From Methylotenera_A sp963701715 (GTDB lineage: Bacteria > Pseudomonadota > Gammaproteobacteria > Burkholderiales > Methylophilaceae), in contig CAVPAX010000003.1 in assembly GCA_963701715.1 (NCBI GenBank), positions 68,323 to 132,322 on the forward strand: a stretch of DNA of 64,000 bases, written 5' to 3'. Shown one piece after another: positions 1 through 8,250 of this stretch. A model generated the notes under the pieces. The model was not told the DNA's origin. It did no database searches and saw only the letters and a program-made list of their open reading frames with translations. Numbering within the stretch: the first letter of the stretch is position 1; each line of letters opens with the position of its first letter. Both the position numbers and the translations under genes were made by a program.

Positions 1-448
1 TGATTAGGTCGCTAAAAAACATTGCTTTGGACATTTTGTTAAAGCCAAACTTTTCATCTACAACAAATGTTTTGTAGTATTCGAAAGGTAAGTCAATGAT
101 AGCGCTGATAAGCATGGCACTGCAAATGACTAAGGCACCGCGAATGATTTCATGATTAGTCAAAACATTGCGCCAGCTATCGTCTATCCATTGCAAACCT
201 CCGCCAATAGTAAAAATGGTTAACAATAAGGCCTGAATTACGACTTCAATAAGTGTGAGTTTTGTTTTCGCCGTGGAGTAATCTGCAGCTTTTTGATGCG
301 CTTCTAAAGAAATATTTGTTGAAAATGCCGTAGGTACTTGCATGCGCTTTGCCTGCACGTGTGCAATCTGCCGCGACCCTAACCAAAGCCGCATAAGTGT
401 GGTTGTAATCAGTAGAACAATAAAAATAAGTGTAAGTGTAGATGCCAT
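1..448 (-). CDS. M48 family metallopeptidase (STE24/CAAX-protease-like), N-terminal part
   Basis: Reading the minus strand from the ATG at 448 gives about 149 residues with no stop before the window edge, so the gene is partial. The N-terminus is a membrane segment (residues 4-18). It is followed by a stretch typical of the M48 N-terminal domain: RQIAHVQAKRMQVPTAF, SLEAHQKAADYSTAK and later DEKFGFNK. These match the region ahead of the zinc site in Ste24-type integral membrane metallopeptidases. Family members are usually about 400 residues, with an HExxH motif that would lie outside this window. The likely role is degradation or processing of membrane-associated proteins. The gene diverges from orn, with about 100 bp between the two starts. 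Confidence 0.85.
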   Translation of the reverse strand, partial: MASTLTLIFIVLLITTTLMRLWLGSRQIAHVQAKRMQVPTAFSTNISLEAHQKAADYSTAKTKLTLIEVVIQALLLTIFTIGGGLQWIDDSWRNVLTNHEIIRGALVICSAMLISAIIDLPFEYYKTFVVDEKFGFNKMSKAMFFSDLI

Positions 449-547
449 GAGATTTCTAAATTAAGTTAAACTATAGCTATTTTGAAGCATTTGCAGTGCA
501 TTGGTTCACTGTTGCTGCAGACATTCGCTATTTTAATGGAAATCATG

Positions 548-1108
548 ATGGAAGCTGCAAGTAATAACATTAATAACGATAATTTAATCTGGTTGGACAT
601 GGAAATGAGTGGCTTGCTGCCGGATTCAGACCGTATTCTAGAACTTGCCGTCGTGATTACAGATGCCGAATTAAATGTGCTGGGTGAATCGCCTGTATTG
701 GTGATCCATCAATCGGACGCGGTGCTAGATGGCATGGATGCATGGAATAAAGGTACCCATGGCCGTAGCGGCTTGATTGACAAGGTGAAAGCATCTAAAT
801 TAAACGAAGCTGCAGCAGCCGAGCAAATGATTGCGTATATGAAACAATTTGTTCCTGCAGGCAAATCACCTATGTGTGGCAACTCTATTTGTCAAGATAG
901 GCGATTTATGGCGCGCTACATGCCTGATTTAGAGGCCTACTTTCACTATCGCAATCTTGATGTGAGCGTGTTCAAAGAACTTGCCCGCCGTTGGAAACCG
1001 GAAATTTATTCAGGTTTTAAAAAAGCCAGCAAGCACGAAGCTTTGGCGGATATTTATGAATCGATTGATGAGCTCAAATACTATCGAGAGCATTTTATAG
1101 TCAAGTGA
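548..1108 (+). CDS. orn: Oligoribonuclease
   Basis: 3'-to-5' exoribonuclease of the DEDDh family that clears 2-5 nt RNA fragments and pGpG. The 186-residue product follows E. coli Orn closely: NLIWLDMEMSG (first Asp and Glu), the central VPAGKSPMCGNSICQDRRFM with the second Asp, ELARRWKPEI, and the C-terminal KASKHEALADI carrying the catalytic His and last Asp. An open frame extends upstream to a TTG at 482. ATG 548 was chosen because a GGA (538-540) sits 7 nt before it and the N-terminal length then matches the family. ATG 536 and ATG 545 are alternatives. The gene converges with glgA, and the hairpin between them is oriented for glgA. Confidence 0.95.
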   Translation: MEAASNNINNDNLIWLDMEMSGLLPDSDRILELAVVITDAELNVLGESPVLVIHQSDAVLDGMDAWNKGTHGRSGLIDKVKASKLNEAAAAEQMIAYMKQFVPAGKSPMCGNSICQDRRFMARYMPDLEAYFHYRNLDVSVFKELARRWKPEIYSGFKKASKHEALADIYESIDELKYYREHFIVK

Positions 1109-1128
1109 AATTTTGTTGAGATTCAGAA

Positions 1129-1164
1129 TAAAAAAAGAGGCGTAACATTTAATGTATACGCCCC
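1129..1164 (-). terminator. Rho-independent terminator of glgA
   Basis: GGCGTA-ACAT (1139-1148) pairs with ATGT and TACGCC (1152-1162), with a TTA loop and one bulged A. On the minus strand the hairpin is followed by a run of seven T (complement of 1130-1136). This fits termination of glgA about 65 nt after its stop. There is no T-run on the plus strand, so it does not look like a terminator for orn. Confidence 0.75.
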
Positions 1165-1229
1165 TAGGGAGGAGAAGTTAGCTTTGGAGAAGCTTAATTA
1201 ATATTAAGCATCAAATATGCCAACTTTTC

Positions 1230-2690
1230 CTAGTTACTTAATAGCGTTTGTTTGTATAGTTTTAGATAAGCTTTCGCACTTGAATCCCAGCTAATATCTT
1301 GTTGCATGCCATTTTTCTGAATTTTTTGCCATAATGTCTTGTCTTTCCAAATGGCTAATGCATGTTCAATAGTGACCAAAAGTGATGCGCTGCTGACGTT
1401 TTTCATCACAAATCCTGTAGCAGTATTATTTTTAATTGTGGTTTCAGTAGTGTCGCACACTGAATCCGCCAAACCGCCAGTGGCATTGACGATGGGGGGA
1501 GTGCCGTAAGCTAGACCATATAGCTGATTGAGGCCGCAAGGTTCAAAGCGTGATGGCATAATGAACATATCAGAACCAGCCATTATGTTGTGGGAAAGAT
1601 GTTCGTTATAGCCTGTGTTCATAGAGACTTGTGATGGATAGCTTTGAGCAAAGGCATTAAAACTGGCTTCCAGTGGTTTATCGCCACTGCCTAAAATGGC
1701 AAACTGACAGCCTTGCGCAATAAGATGAGGCATAATTTCCGGTAATAAATCAAGCCCTTTTTGATGTGTAAGGCGGCTCACTACGCCCAATAATGGTGCA
1801 TCCGCATCAATATGAAGCCCTAACTGTTGCTGTAATGATTTTTTTACTGCCTGCTTACCTGTTAAATTACTGGCACTGTAATTTTCGACTAGGCTAGGAT
1901 CTTTTTTAGGTGACCATTCTTCGGTATCAATACCATTTAAGATACCCGTTAAATCATCTTTACGAATTTGCAGCAATCCTTGCATACCAAAACCAAATTC
2001 CTCAGTTTGAATTTCATGCGCATAAGTCGGGCTCACCGTACTCAATTTGTCTGAGTAAAAAAGCCCTGCTTTTAAGAATGAGATTTGACCGTGATATTCA
2101 AAGCCGCTGATTTGAAAATTCTCTATAGGAAGTTCGAGTGCCTTGAGCCAACTGATATCAAAGCAGCCCTGAAAAGCAAGGTTATGCAGGCTTAAAATAG
2201 ACTTGGCCGATGAAAAATCCAGCAATTTCATGTATGCAGGTGCCAAGCCGGTTTGCCAGTCATTACATTGAATCAAATCCGGCTGCCAATTTTGAAGCGG
2301 ACTATTTTTGCTACAAAGCAAGCTGGCGACGCGAGAGAGCACGCCAAACCTAAGTGCGTTATCAAGCCATTCAACCCCATTTTTATCGCTGTATGGGCCG
2401 CCATCGCGTTCGTACAGATAGGCATTTTGAATAGCAATCACGTCGGTGTCGCTGTCTGGCATTTTACCCATCAATAAAGTGCAATCTTGTCCAAGCACCT
2501 CAATCGTGGCAATTACTGTGGAAGACTTTAGTTTTTCAAGAACTGCATTGTAGCCGGGTAACAATATTTTGATGTCACCATCAAATTCAGCTAAATTGTT
2601 TAGGGCTTTTGGAAGGGCGCCGCTAACATCTGCAAGTCCGCCGGTTTTAATAAGTGGATGAGCTTCTGAGGTGGCAAATAAAACGCGCAA
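1230..2690 (-). CDS. glgA: Glycogen synthase, ADP-glucose type (GT5)
   Basis: Transfers glucose from ADP-glucose to the non-reducing end of an alpha-1,4-glucan. The 486-residue product has the family N-terminus SEAHPLIKTGGLADVSGALP, in which KTGGLADV is the ADP-glucose binding loop. The C-terminal GT-B domain contains GVVSRLTHQKGLDLL, PSRFEPCGLNQLYGLAYGT (nucleotide-sugar site with the catalytic Glu) and VNATGGLADSV. The start is a TTG at 2690, because the MRVLFATSEAHP sequence begins there as in E. coli GlgA. A weak purine-rich stretch precedes it. The other glycogen genes lie 8 kb away (10998-19029), so glgA is detached from the main cluster. It diverges from crcB. Confidence 0.95.
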   Translation of the reverse strand: MRVLFATSEAHPLIKTGGLADVSGALPKALNNLAEFDGDIKILLPGYNAVLEKLKSSTVIATIEVLGQDCTLLMGKMPDSDTDVIAIQNAYLYERDGGPYSDKNGVEWLDNALRFGVLSRVASLLCSKNSPLQNWQPDLIQCNDWQTGLAPAYMKLLDFSSAKSILSLHNLAFQGCFDISWLKALELPIENFQISGFEYHGQISFLKAGLFYSDKLSTVSPTYAHEIQTEEFGFGMQGLLQIRKDDLTGILNGIDTEEWSPKKDPSLVENYSASNLTGKQAVKKSLQQQLGLHIDADAPLLGVVSRLTHQKGLDLLPEIMPHLIAQGCQFAILGSGDKPLEASFNAFAQSYPSQVSMNTGYNEHLSHNIMAGSDMFIMPSRFEPCGLNQLYGLAYGTPPIVNATGGLADSVCDTTETTIKNNTATGFVMKNVSSASLLVTIEHALAIWKDKTLWQKIQKNGMQQDISWDSSAKAYLKLYKQTLLSN

Positions 2691-2770
2691 AATTTACTTT
2701 CTTTATTATGATGTTGATGCATTATTATATTGTATAAACTGGTGGCTTTAGTATTGTTTTGGGAGCAAAT

Positions 2771-3145
2771 ATGGGATGGAGCGGTTTTTTAGCAGTAGGC
2801 AGTGGCGCTGTTTTGGGAGCATGGATACGCTGGGGATTGGGCGCTATGTTAAATGCCGGCATCTTGCCCATGGGCACGTTAATCGCTAATTTGGGAGGTG
2901 GCCTGCTGATGGGGATGGCAATGGCTTACTTTGTCGCTGTTCCGCATCAAAATGAAATGCGTCTTTTTGTGATGACGGGTTTTTTGGGCGGGCTGACCAC
3001 ATTTTCAGCATTCTCAGGTGAGGCATTTAATTTGCTAAATAAACAAGAGTACGCTTGGGCTGCAGCACATATTTCAAGTCATGTTCTAGGATCGCTTTGT
3101 ATGACAGCAATAGGCTTTGCAGTAGTACATTATTTAAGAAATTGA
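2771..3145 (+). CDS. crcB: Fluoride ion channel CrcB/Fluc
   Basis: Small dual-topology membrane protein (124 aa) that exports F-. It has four hydrophobic segments and the diagnostic GTLIANLGGGLLMG and GFLGGLTTFSAFSGEA, which includes the TTFS polar track and the Gly-rich break in TM3. The open frame begins at a TTG (2759), but ATG 2771 has GGGAG (2761-2765) five nucleotides ahead, so 2771 is preferred. I see no fluoride riboswitch in the 80 nt before it. A strong bidirectional terminator follows. Confidence 0.93.
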   Translation: MGWSGFLAVGSGAVLGAWIRWGLGAMLNAGILPMGTLIANLGGGLLMGMAMAYFVAVPHQNEMRLFVMTGFLGGLTTFSAFSGEAFNLLNKQEYAWAAAHISSHVLGSLCMTAIGFAVVHYLRN

Positions 3146-3158
3146 ATATTTTGATTTA

Positions 3159-3198
3159 GCAATAAAAAAGCCCGAGAAAACTCGGGCTTTTTTATTGC
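3159..3198. terminator. Bidirectional Rho-independent terminator between crcB and rne
   Basis: GCAATAAAAAAGCCCGAG pairs with CTCGGGCTTTTTTATTGC around an AAAA loop, giving a GC core of seven pairs flanked by A and T runs on both sides. It can stop transcripts of crcB (plus) and rne (minus), which converge here. Confidence 0.93.
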
Positions 3199-3205
3199 AG
3201 GAAAG

Positions 3206-5737
3206 TTATTTTTGAGTTTCTACCATCACCAAAGGTGCGCCATCAGTTTTTGCTTCAGCACTTTTTTTCCAGTTTGGTGCTTTGCGCGGGGCTTTAGGTT
3301 TTACAGGCTCCTCGACTGAAATAGTAACTTTAGCTTCATTTTTGGTTTCTACCAATTGCAGGCCACTTGCAGCTAAATCTACCGGTTTAGAAGGTTTAGG
3401 TTTGCGTGAGGCAGGTTTCTTCTCAGCTTTCGCTTTTGCTACCACTTCAGCTTTTGGTGCTTTTTCAACAAATGCCAAGGACTCAATAACTGCTTCACTG
3501 GTTTTAGCTGGTTTTTTGGCTTTACCAGACGTTTTTGCAGGCACTTCGGCAGTAGGCTCGGCAGCCAATATTGGTGCTGCCTCTAGGGCGGCGCTTACTG
3601 GGATAGATTCATTCTGCTCAAAAGTTGGTACAGATACATTTGGTTCGCGATTGGCATCACGGTCCCTGTTTCTGTTGCGATTACGTCCTCCGCGGCGACT
3701 GCGACCGCTGCGTTCTTGACGTTGCGCTTGGTTTGCATCAACTGCAGTATCACCTTGCGGTGATACTACTGCGGCTGTTTCAATCTTTTCCACACGGTTT
3801 TCTGTAGGTCGATTTTCGGAGATCCTCTCGGGCCTAGGTGTGCGTTCAGCTCGCTGCTGATTATTGGCCTGTGGTGAACGTTGTCCTTGTTGCGGCCTGT
3901 CCCCACGCTCTATGTTGCGGTCGCGATTGTTACGGTTACGATTACGGTCACGTCCGTTGCGGTTACGGTCACGATTGCTTTCGCGGCTATCACGTGCTTC
4001 GCGTGCAGCTTGGTCGTCTGCCTTTTCTTCAATTTTTACTTCACCCTCACCAGCCAGCCATTTTTTAATACGGCCTAAAAATGATGTTTTAGTTGCAGTT
4101 GCAACAGGTTTTTCATCCACGATGGGTGCGGAAGTTGCAGGCGTAATGCCTTTTACCAAGGCTTCTGGCGCAGAGGGCTTAGCTTCTTCGTTCAAGCTGC
4201 GTACGTAAGCGGTTTCGGCAGGCAATTCCACCATTTTATAGCTGGCTTGCGAGGTTTCTTCGTTTACGTCGTCATGCTTAATGCGTGTGATGCTGTAGTT
4301 TGGTGTTTCCATATGGATGTTTGGAATCAAAATCACTTCCACACCCATGCGCTGCTCGATTTTGTGAATATCAGCACGTTTTTCATTTAACAAGAAAGTA
4401 GCGGCCTCAACAGGCAACTGCACCTGAATAATTGCGCTATTGTCTTTCATGGCCTCTTCTTGTGTAATGCGTAAGATATGCAGGGCTGTGGATTCAATGC
4501 CACGAATATGGCCAGTGCCGTTACAACGTGGACAGACAGCGTGATTGGTTTCGCCAAGACTAGGGCGCAGACGTTGGCGTGATAATTCAAGCAAGCCAAA
4601 GCGTGAAATCTTGCCTGTTTGCACGCGTGCACGGTCAGCATGCAAGGCGTCACGCAAGGCGTTTTCTACATCTCGCTGGTTGCGTGGATTTTCCATATCG
4701 ATAAAGTCGATCACCACCAAGCCACCCAAATCACGTAGGCGTAATTGGCGTGCAACTTCATCCGCAGCTTCTAGATTGGTATTGAAGGCCGTTTGCTCAA
4801 TGTCACTGCCTTTAATGGAACGACCAGAGTTTACATCAACAGATACAAGGGCTTCGGTATGGTCAATTACAATGGCACCACCTGAAGGCAAGCGTACTTC
4901 ACGTGAAAAGGCGGATTCGATTTGGTGCTCGATTTGAAAGCGAGAGAACAATGGCACTTCATCTTGATACAGTTTTACACGTGTTACATTACCAGGCATC
5001 ACGTGGTTCATAAATTGTACGGCTTGTTCGTATACGTCAGGCGTGTCAATTAAAATCTCGCCGATATCCGCACTAAAATAATCTCGAATGGCGCGAATAA
5101 CCAGGCTACCTTCCTGATAGATAAGAAATGCTCCAGCCTGAATATGTGAGGCCTCCTCTACAGCTGTCCATAACTGCGTGAGGTAGTTTAAATCCCACTG
5201 TAATTCTTCTGCATTACGGCCGATACCAGCGGTACGTGCGATGATGCTCATGCCCTTTGGTACTTCTAGTTGCGCCAATACATCACGTAACTCATTACGG
5301 TCTTCACCTTCAATGCGGCGCGAGACGCCACCGCCACGAGGATTGTTTGGCATCAACACCAAATAGCGGCCGGCTAAAGAAATGAAAGTGGTGAGTGCCG
5401 CACCTTTGTTGCCGCGCTCATCTTTATCCACTTGTACGATGAGCTCCTGGCCTTCTTTAATCACGTCTTGAATACGCGTGCGACCACCTTCGGATTTGTC
5501 CGAAAAATAGCTACGTGATATTTCCTTGAAAGGTAAAAAGCCGTGGCGTTCGGTGCCGTAATCGACGAATGCCGCTTCTAGTGAAGGCTCTACGCGGGTA
5601 ATGACGCCCTTGTAAATGTTGCTTTTGCGCTGTTCTTTTCCAGCGTGTTCTATGTCTAAATCAATAAGCTTTTGTCCATCGACAATCGCAACGCGTAATT
5701 CTTCCGATTGCGTTGCATTAAATAACATGCGTTTCAT
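3206..5737 (-). CDS. rne: Ribonuclease E
   Basis: Essential endoribonuclease for mRNA decay and rRNA/tRNA processing, and scaffold of the degradosome. The 843-residue product has the S1 domain (about 35-120), the 5'-sensor and RNase H-like regions, the DNase I-like catalytic part with SVDVNSGRS (Asp301) and VVIDFIDMENPRNQ (the second catalytic Asp), and the Zn-link CPRCNGTGH (Cys402 and Cys405) that ties the tetramer. From about residue 575 onward the protein is low complexity, with an Arg/Asn/Asp-rich RNA-binding segment followed by a Lys/Ala/Pro-rich tail. E. coli RNase E has 1061 residues, so this scaffold tail is shorter. A long leader with a branched RNA structure precedes the ATG, consistent with autoregulation. 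Confidence 0.96.
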   Translation of the reverse strand: MKRMLFNATQSEELRVAIVDGQKLIDLDIEHAGKEQRKSNIYKGVITRVEPSLEAAFVDYGTERHGFLPFKEISRSYFSDKSEGGRTRIQDVIKEGQELIVQVDKDERGNKGAALTTFISLAGRYLVLMPNNPRGGGVSRRIEGEDRNELRDVLAQLEVPKGMSIIARTAGIGRNAEELQWDLNYLTQLWTAVEEASHIQAGAFLIYQEGSLVIRAIRDYFSADIGEILIDTPDVYEQAVQFMNHVMPGNVTRVKLYQDEVPLFSRFQIEHQIESAFSREVRLPSGGAIVIDHTEALVSVDVNSGRSIKGSDIEQTAFNTNLEAADEVARQLRLRDLGGLVVIDFIDMENPRNQRDVENALRDALHADRARVQTGKISRFGLLELSRQRLRPSLGETNHAVCPRCNGTGHIRGIESTALHILRITQEEAMKDNSAIIQVQLPVEAATFLLNEKRADIHKIEQRMGVEVILIPNIHMETPNYSITRIKHDDVNEETSQASYKMVELPAETAYVRSLNEEAKPSAPEALVKGITPATSAPIVDEKPVATATKTSFLGRIKKWLAGEGEVKIEEKADDQAAREARDSRESNRDRNRNGRDRNRNRNNRDRNIERGDRPQQGQRSPQANNQQRAERTPRPERISENRPTENRVEKIETAAVVSPQGDTAVDANQAQRQERSGRSRRGGRNRNRNRDRDANREPNVSVPTFEQNESIPVSAALEAAPILAAEPTAEVPAKTSGKAKKPAKTSEAVIESLAFVEKAPKAEVVAKAKAEKKPASRKPKPSKPVDLAASGLQLVETKNEAKVTISVEEPVKPKAPRKAPNWKKSAEAKTDGAPLVMVETQK

Positions 5738-5856
5738 TGTATGCTCCCGCGCTCAAGCGGGCAGACTGTTTGACAGAGGGCTAAAGCTCTGAAGGCTTAA
5801 TTTGACTAGAATAATCTAGATTTTGTTTTAATCGTGCGCTTTATGTAACGCAACAT

Positions 5857-5955
5857 GGTGCAACTAAAATCAACCCAGCTTGCAGTTATGACTGCAGCGC
5901 ATGCCGCAGAACTTACTGCGTTCATGTTGGTTGATCTTAAAATTTTTACTGCACC
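5857..5955 (-). promoter_or_regulatory. Branched RNA structure in the rne 5' leader (putative autoregulatory element)
   Basis: Nested inverted repeats form a cloverleaf-like fold. The outer stem is GGTGCA (5857-5862) with TGCACC (5950-5955). The inner stem is ATCAACC (5869-5875) with GGTTGAT (5929-5935). Inside it are two hairpins: TGCAGT-tatg-ACTGCA (5881-5896) and CGCAG-aactta-CTGCG (5905-5920). The element lies 120-218 nt upstream of the rne start codon and would be in its leader if transcription starts beyond 5955. In enterobacteria the rne leader is bound by RNase E to limit its own synthesis. The same role here is an inference from position and structure. Confidence 0.6.
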
Positions 5956-5974
5956 TTAAAATTTATGCCAAAGC

Positions 5975-5988
5975 TTGATTTTTATCAA
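5975..5988. promoter_or_regulatory. FNR-box-like palindrome in the rne-rluC intergenic region
   Basis: TTGAT-TTTT-ATCAA matches the FNR consensus TTGATNNNNATCAA at all ten defined positions. A TAAAAT hexamer at 6007-6012 would place a plus-strand start about 38-41 bp from its centre, close to the class II FNR arrangement, toward rluC. It could instead be a simple hairpin. Confidence 0.4.
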
Positions 5989-6217
5989 CACTGGGCACAA
6001 ATCCGTTAAAATTCTGTCTTCAGTAACTTTAGTCGCGTTTATGTTTATTTGTCTGCGGCGGCTAGAGCGCATTTTTTTATCGCTACTTTAAAAATATGGC
6101 GAGCGGTATTAGCCAAGTATATTTTGTCACGTTTATTATGTTGATTGAGTAACGCTAAAGCGATTTAAATTCAACAACATGCTAAGTATAGGCGTTATCA
6201 CTCTTTAAAGCAAAATT

Positions 6218-7210
6218 ATGATGCAAATAGAACGAAATAATATAATCAGTGCAGATTCGGCAGCTAGTCTTACTGTGGATGAAGCTAGTGATGGACAGCG
6301 TATTGATAATTTTCTCGCAAAAATGCTTAAAGGAGTTCCTAAAAGCCATATTTACCGTATTTTGCGTAGCGGTGAGGTGCGCGTCAATAAAGGTCGTATT
6401 GATGCATCGCATAAGCTCGCGCTTGGTGACATTGTGCGCGTTCCACCGATACGTGTTGCTACCGTCGAAAAAGAAGTGACAAACACACCTGCCGCATCAA
6501 TATTAGAAAAGACCGTTATTTTTGAAGATGATGCATTATTAGTAATTGATAAACCAGCTGGGTTTGCAGTGCATGGGGGTAGCGGAGTGAGTCGAGGCGT
6601 GATTGAGCAACTGCGATTGGAGCGCCCGAAAGCGAAATTTTTAGAGCTTGTACACAGATTGGATCGCGAAACCTCCGGTGTGCTTATGCTTGCAAAAAAG
6701 CGTGCAGCATTAGTGGCTTTGCATGAAGCCATCCGCAACAATCAAACAGATAAGCGTTATGTAATGCTGGTTGCGGGCGATTGGACTGAAAAAAAGAAGC
6801 GCGTGAAGTTGGATTTACAAAAATATGTGTTACCTAACGGTGAGCGCCGCGTCAATGTAGTGACTGATATAAGCAAGGATAAATATGGAGAGGCGCAAGT
6901 TTCAGAAACTATTTTTTATCTGAAACAGAATTTTCCTGGGTTTAGTTTGCTCGAAGCGCAACTTGTCACAGGCCGCACGCACCAACTTCGCGTGCAATTG
7001 GCACATTTGGGTTTTCCTATTGCCGGAGATGACAAGTATGGTGATTTTGCGCTCAACAAGTCTCTGGCAAAAAAAGGCTTAAAACGGATGTTCTTACATT
7101 CGGCTGAAACAAATCTACGGCATCCTGTATCCGGTGAGAAATTAAAATTGATTGCGCCTCTACCGGCTGAGCTACAAAAATTTATTGAGAAGTTAGAAGG
7201 AAATGGTTAG
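6218..7210 (+). CDS. rluC: 23S rRNA pseudouridine synthase (955/2504/2580), RluC family
   Basis: Isomerises three uridines of 23S rRNA near the peptidyl transferase centre. The 330-residue product has an N-terminal S4 RNA-binding domain (about 25-85, containing GQRIDNFLAKML and SGEVRVNKGR). The RluA-type catalytic domain carries HRLDRETSGVLML with the catalytic Asp149, then GRTHQLRVQLAHLGFPIAGD. ATG 6218 is followed directly by a second ATG at 6221, and both are poorly preceded by a ribosome binding site. It is the first gene of a plus-strand run rluC-gph-Rieske-sppA with tight spacing (5 bp to the next gene). Confidence 0.94.
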   Translation: MMQIERNNIISADSAASLTVDEASDGQRIDNFLAKMLKGVPKSHIYRILRSGEVRVNKGRIDASHKLALGDIVRVPPIRVATVEKEVTNTPAASILEKTVIFEDDALLVIDKPAGFAVHGGSGVSRGVIEQLRLERPKAKFLELVHRLDRETSGVLMLAKKRAALVALHEAIRNNQTDKRYVMLVAGDWTEKKKRVKLDLQKYVLPNGERRVNVVTDISKDKYGEAQVSETIFYLKQNFPGFSLLEAQLVTGRTHQLRVQLAHLGFPIAGDDKYGDFALNKSLAKKGLKRMFLHSAETNLRHPVSGEKLKLIAPLPAELQKFIEKLEGNG

Positions 7211-7215
7211 AAATA

Positions 7216-7872
7216 ATGAATAAAGAGTTTGATTTAATTGTATGGGATTGGGATGGCACGCTCGCTGATTCAGCTGGCATGATTACCAATGCCATTGTGG
7301 ATGCGGCAACACAAGTGGGGTTGCCCGCACTAAGCCCGGAAGCGGCTCGTAATATTATCGGGCTTGGGTTAAGAGAGTCTATTCACGCCTTGTACGGCGA
7401 CATACCCGCAGATCAGGCGCAGGCGTTGGCTACACAATACAGCGCCAATTATTATGCGGGTGAGCAGGCAATCCCTTTATTTGAGGGGGCAAAAGAGACT
7501 ATTGTCGAGCTTAATCGGCGCGGCTATAAACTGGCCGTGGCAACTGGCAAGGGGAGGCGAGGACTTAATCTGGCATTAGAGCATTGCGGTTTGGGAAATT
7601 ATTTTCATACTACCCGTACCATGGATGAGTGTTTCTCTAAGCCACACCCACAAATGCTGGATGAGATCATGGATGCTTGTGTGATATCACCAGAACGTAC
7701 TTTGATGATTGGCGATACCAGCTATGATTTGCAAATGGCCAAAAATGCTAATGTGCAAGCTGTTGCAGTAACCTATGGAGCGCAATCGCATGATAAATTA
7801 TTGAGTTACAATAGCATTGAAATATTCCATCAATTTAATGACTTAAGCGCTTGGTTGTTGACTCATGCATAA
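7216..7872 (+). CDS. HAD-superfamily phosphatase, phosphoglycolate-phosphatase-like
   Basis: The 218-residue HAD hydrolase has motif I WDWDGTLADS with the nucleophile Asp and the acid/base Asp, motif II AVATGKG, a Lys in KPHPQML, and motif IV MIGDTSYDLQMAKNA. The cap domain lies between residues 18 and 85. It resembles Gph (2-phosphoglycolate phosphatase), but the substrate cannot be fixed from sequence because many HAD enzymes of this subfamily share these motifs. It sits between rluC and a Rieske protein, overlaps the latter by 8 bp and is probably co-transcribed. Confidence 0.85.
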   Translation: MNKEFDLIVWDWDGTLADSAGMITNAIVDAATQVGLPALSPEAARNIIGLGLRESIHALYGDIPADQAQALATQYSANYYAGEQAIPLFEGAKETIVELNRRGYKLAVATGKGRRGLNLALEHCGLGNYFHTTRTMDECFSKPHPQMLDEIMDACVISPERTLMIGDTSYDLQMAKNANVQAVAVTYGAQSHDKLLSYNSIEIFHQFNDLSAWLLTHA

Positions 7873-8236
7873 AAATACCATTGTTTTAGATAGCCGCGAT
7901 TTGCATGAGAAATCTTTAGGCTTGCGTTTTCCATTGCCACAGTTAGGTGAGTTTGCCACGGGTTTTGTGGTGCGCTATCAAGGTAAAGCACATGCTTATG
8001 TGAATCAATGTGCACATGTGTCGGTAGAGCTGGACTGGAATCAAGGCGAATTTTTTACAGCAAGTAAAGACTATTTGATATGTGCCACACATGGTGCGCA
8101 TTATCGGCCTGATAATGGTTTTTGTGTGATGGGGCCATGCAAAGGCAAGAGCTTGCAAATGTTACCTGTTACAGAGCAGAATCATCAAATAACGATTCAT
8201 GTTGACCAACTGCATCAATCCAATAGAAAAATTTAA
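7865..8236 (+). CDS. Stand-alone Rieske [2Fe-2S] protein
   Basis: Small soluble ferredoxin-like protein of 123 residues. The Rieske ligands are Cys49-x-His51 (QCAHVSVELDW) and Cys73-x2-His76 (CATHGAHY), spaced as in dioxygenase-type ferredoxins. No signal peptide or membrane segment is present, so it should be cytoplasmic. Partner and electron donor are unknown. The position between a HAD phosphatase and sppA is a recurring betaproteobacterial arrangement as I recall it. The start overlaps the end of the HAD gene by 8 bp, which suggests translational coupling. Confidence 0.85.
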   Translation: MHKNTIVLDSRDLHEKSLGLRFPLPQLGEFATGFVVRYQGKAHAYVNQCAHVSVELDWNQGEFFTASKDYLICATHGAHYRPDNGFCVMGPCKGKSLQMLPVTEQNHQITIHVDQLHQSNRKI

Positions 8237-8250
8237 ATAGGAAAAATAGT

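Larger units (their letters stand above)
5738..6217. other. 480-bp rne-rluC divergent intergenic region
   Basis: No credible open reading frame is seen. The region holds the rne leader with a branched inverted-repeat structure (5857-5955), a perfect FNR-type palindrome (5975-5988) and, downstream of that on the plus strand, a TAAAAT hexamer (6007-6012) that could be a -10 element for rluC. The remainder (6020-6217) is AT-rich and shows nothing I can name. Confidence 0.7.

Noticed and set aside
2700..2770. Possible fluoride riboswitch before crcB
   Set aside because: The leader is short and AT-rich and shows neither the conserved GG-GATGG-type start nor the pseudoknot pairs expected of the crcB motif.
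3282..4208. Several open frames of 60-145 codons on the plus strand across the 3' part of rne
   Set aside because: They are antisense shadows of the low-complexity RNase E tail, with skewed composition and no ribosome binding sites or family signatures.
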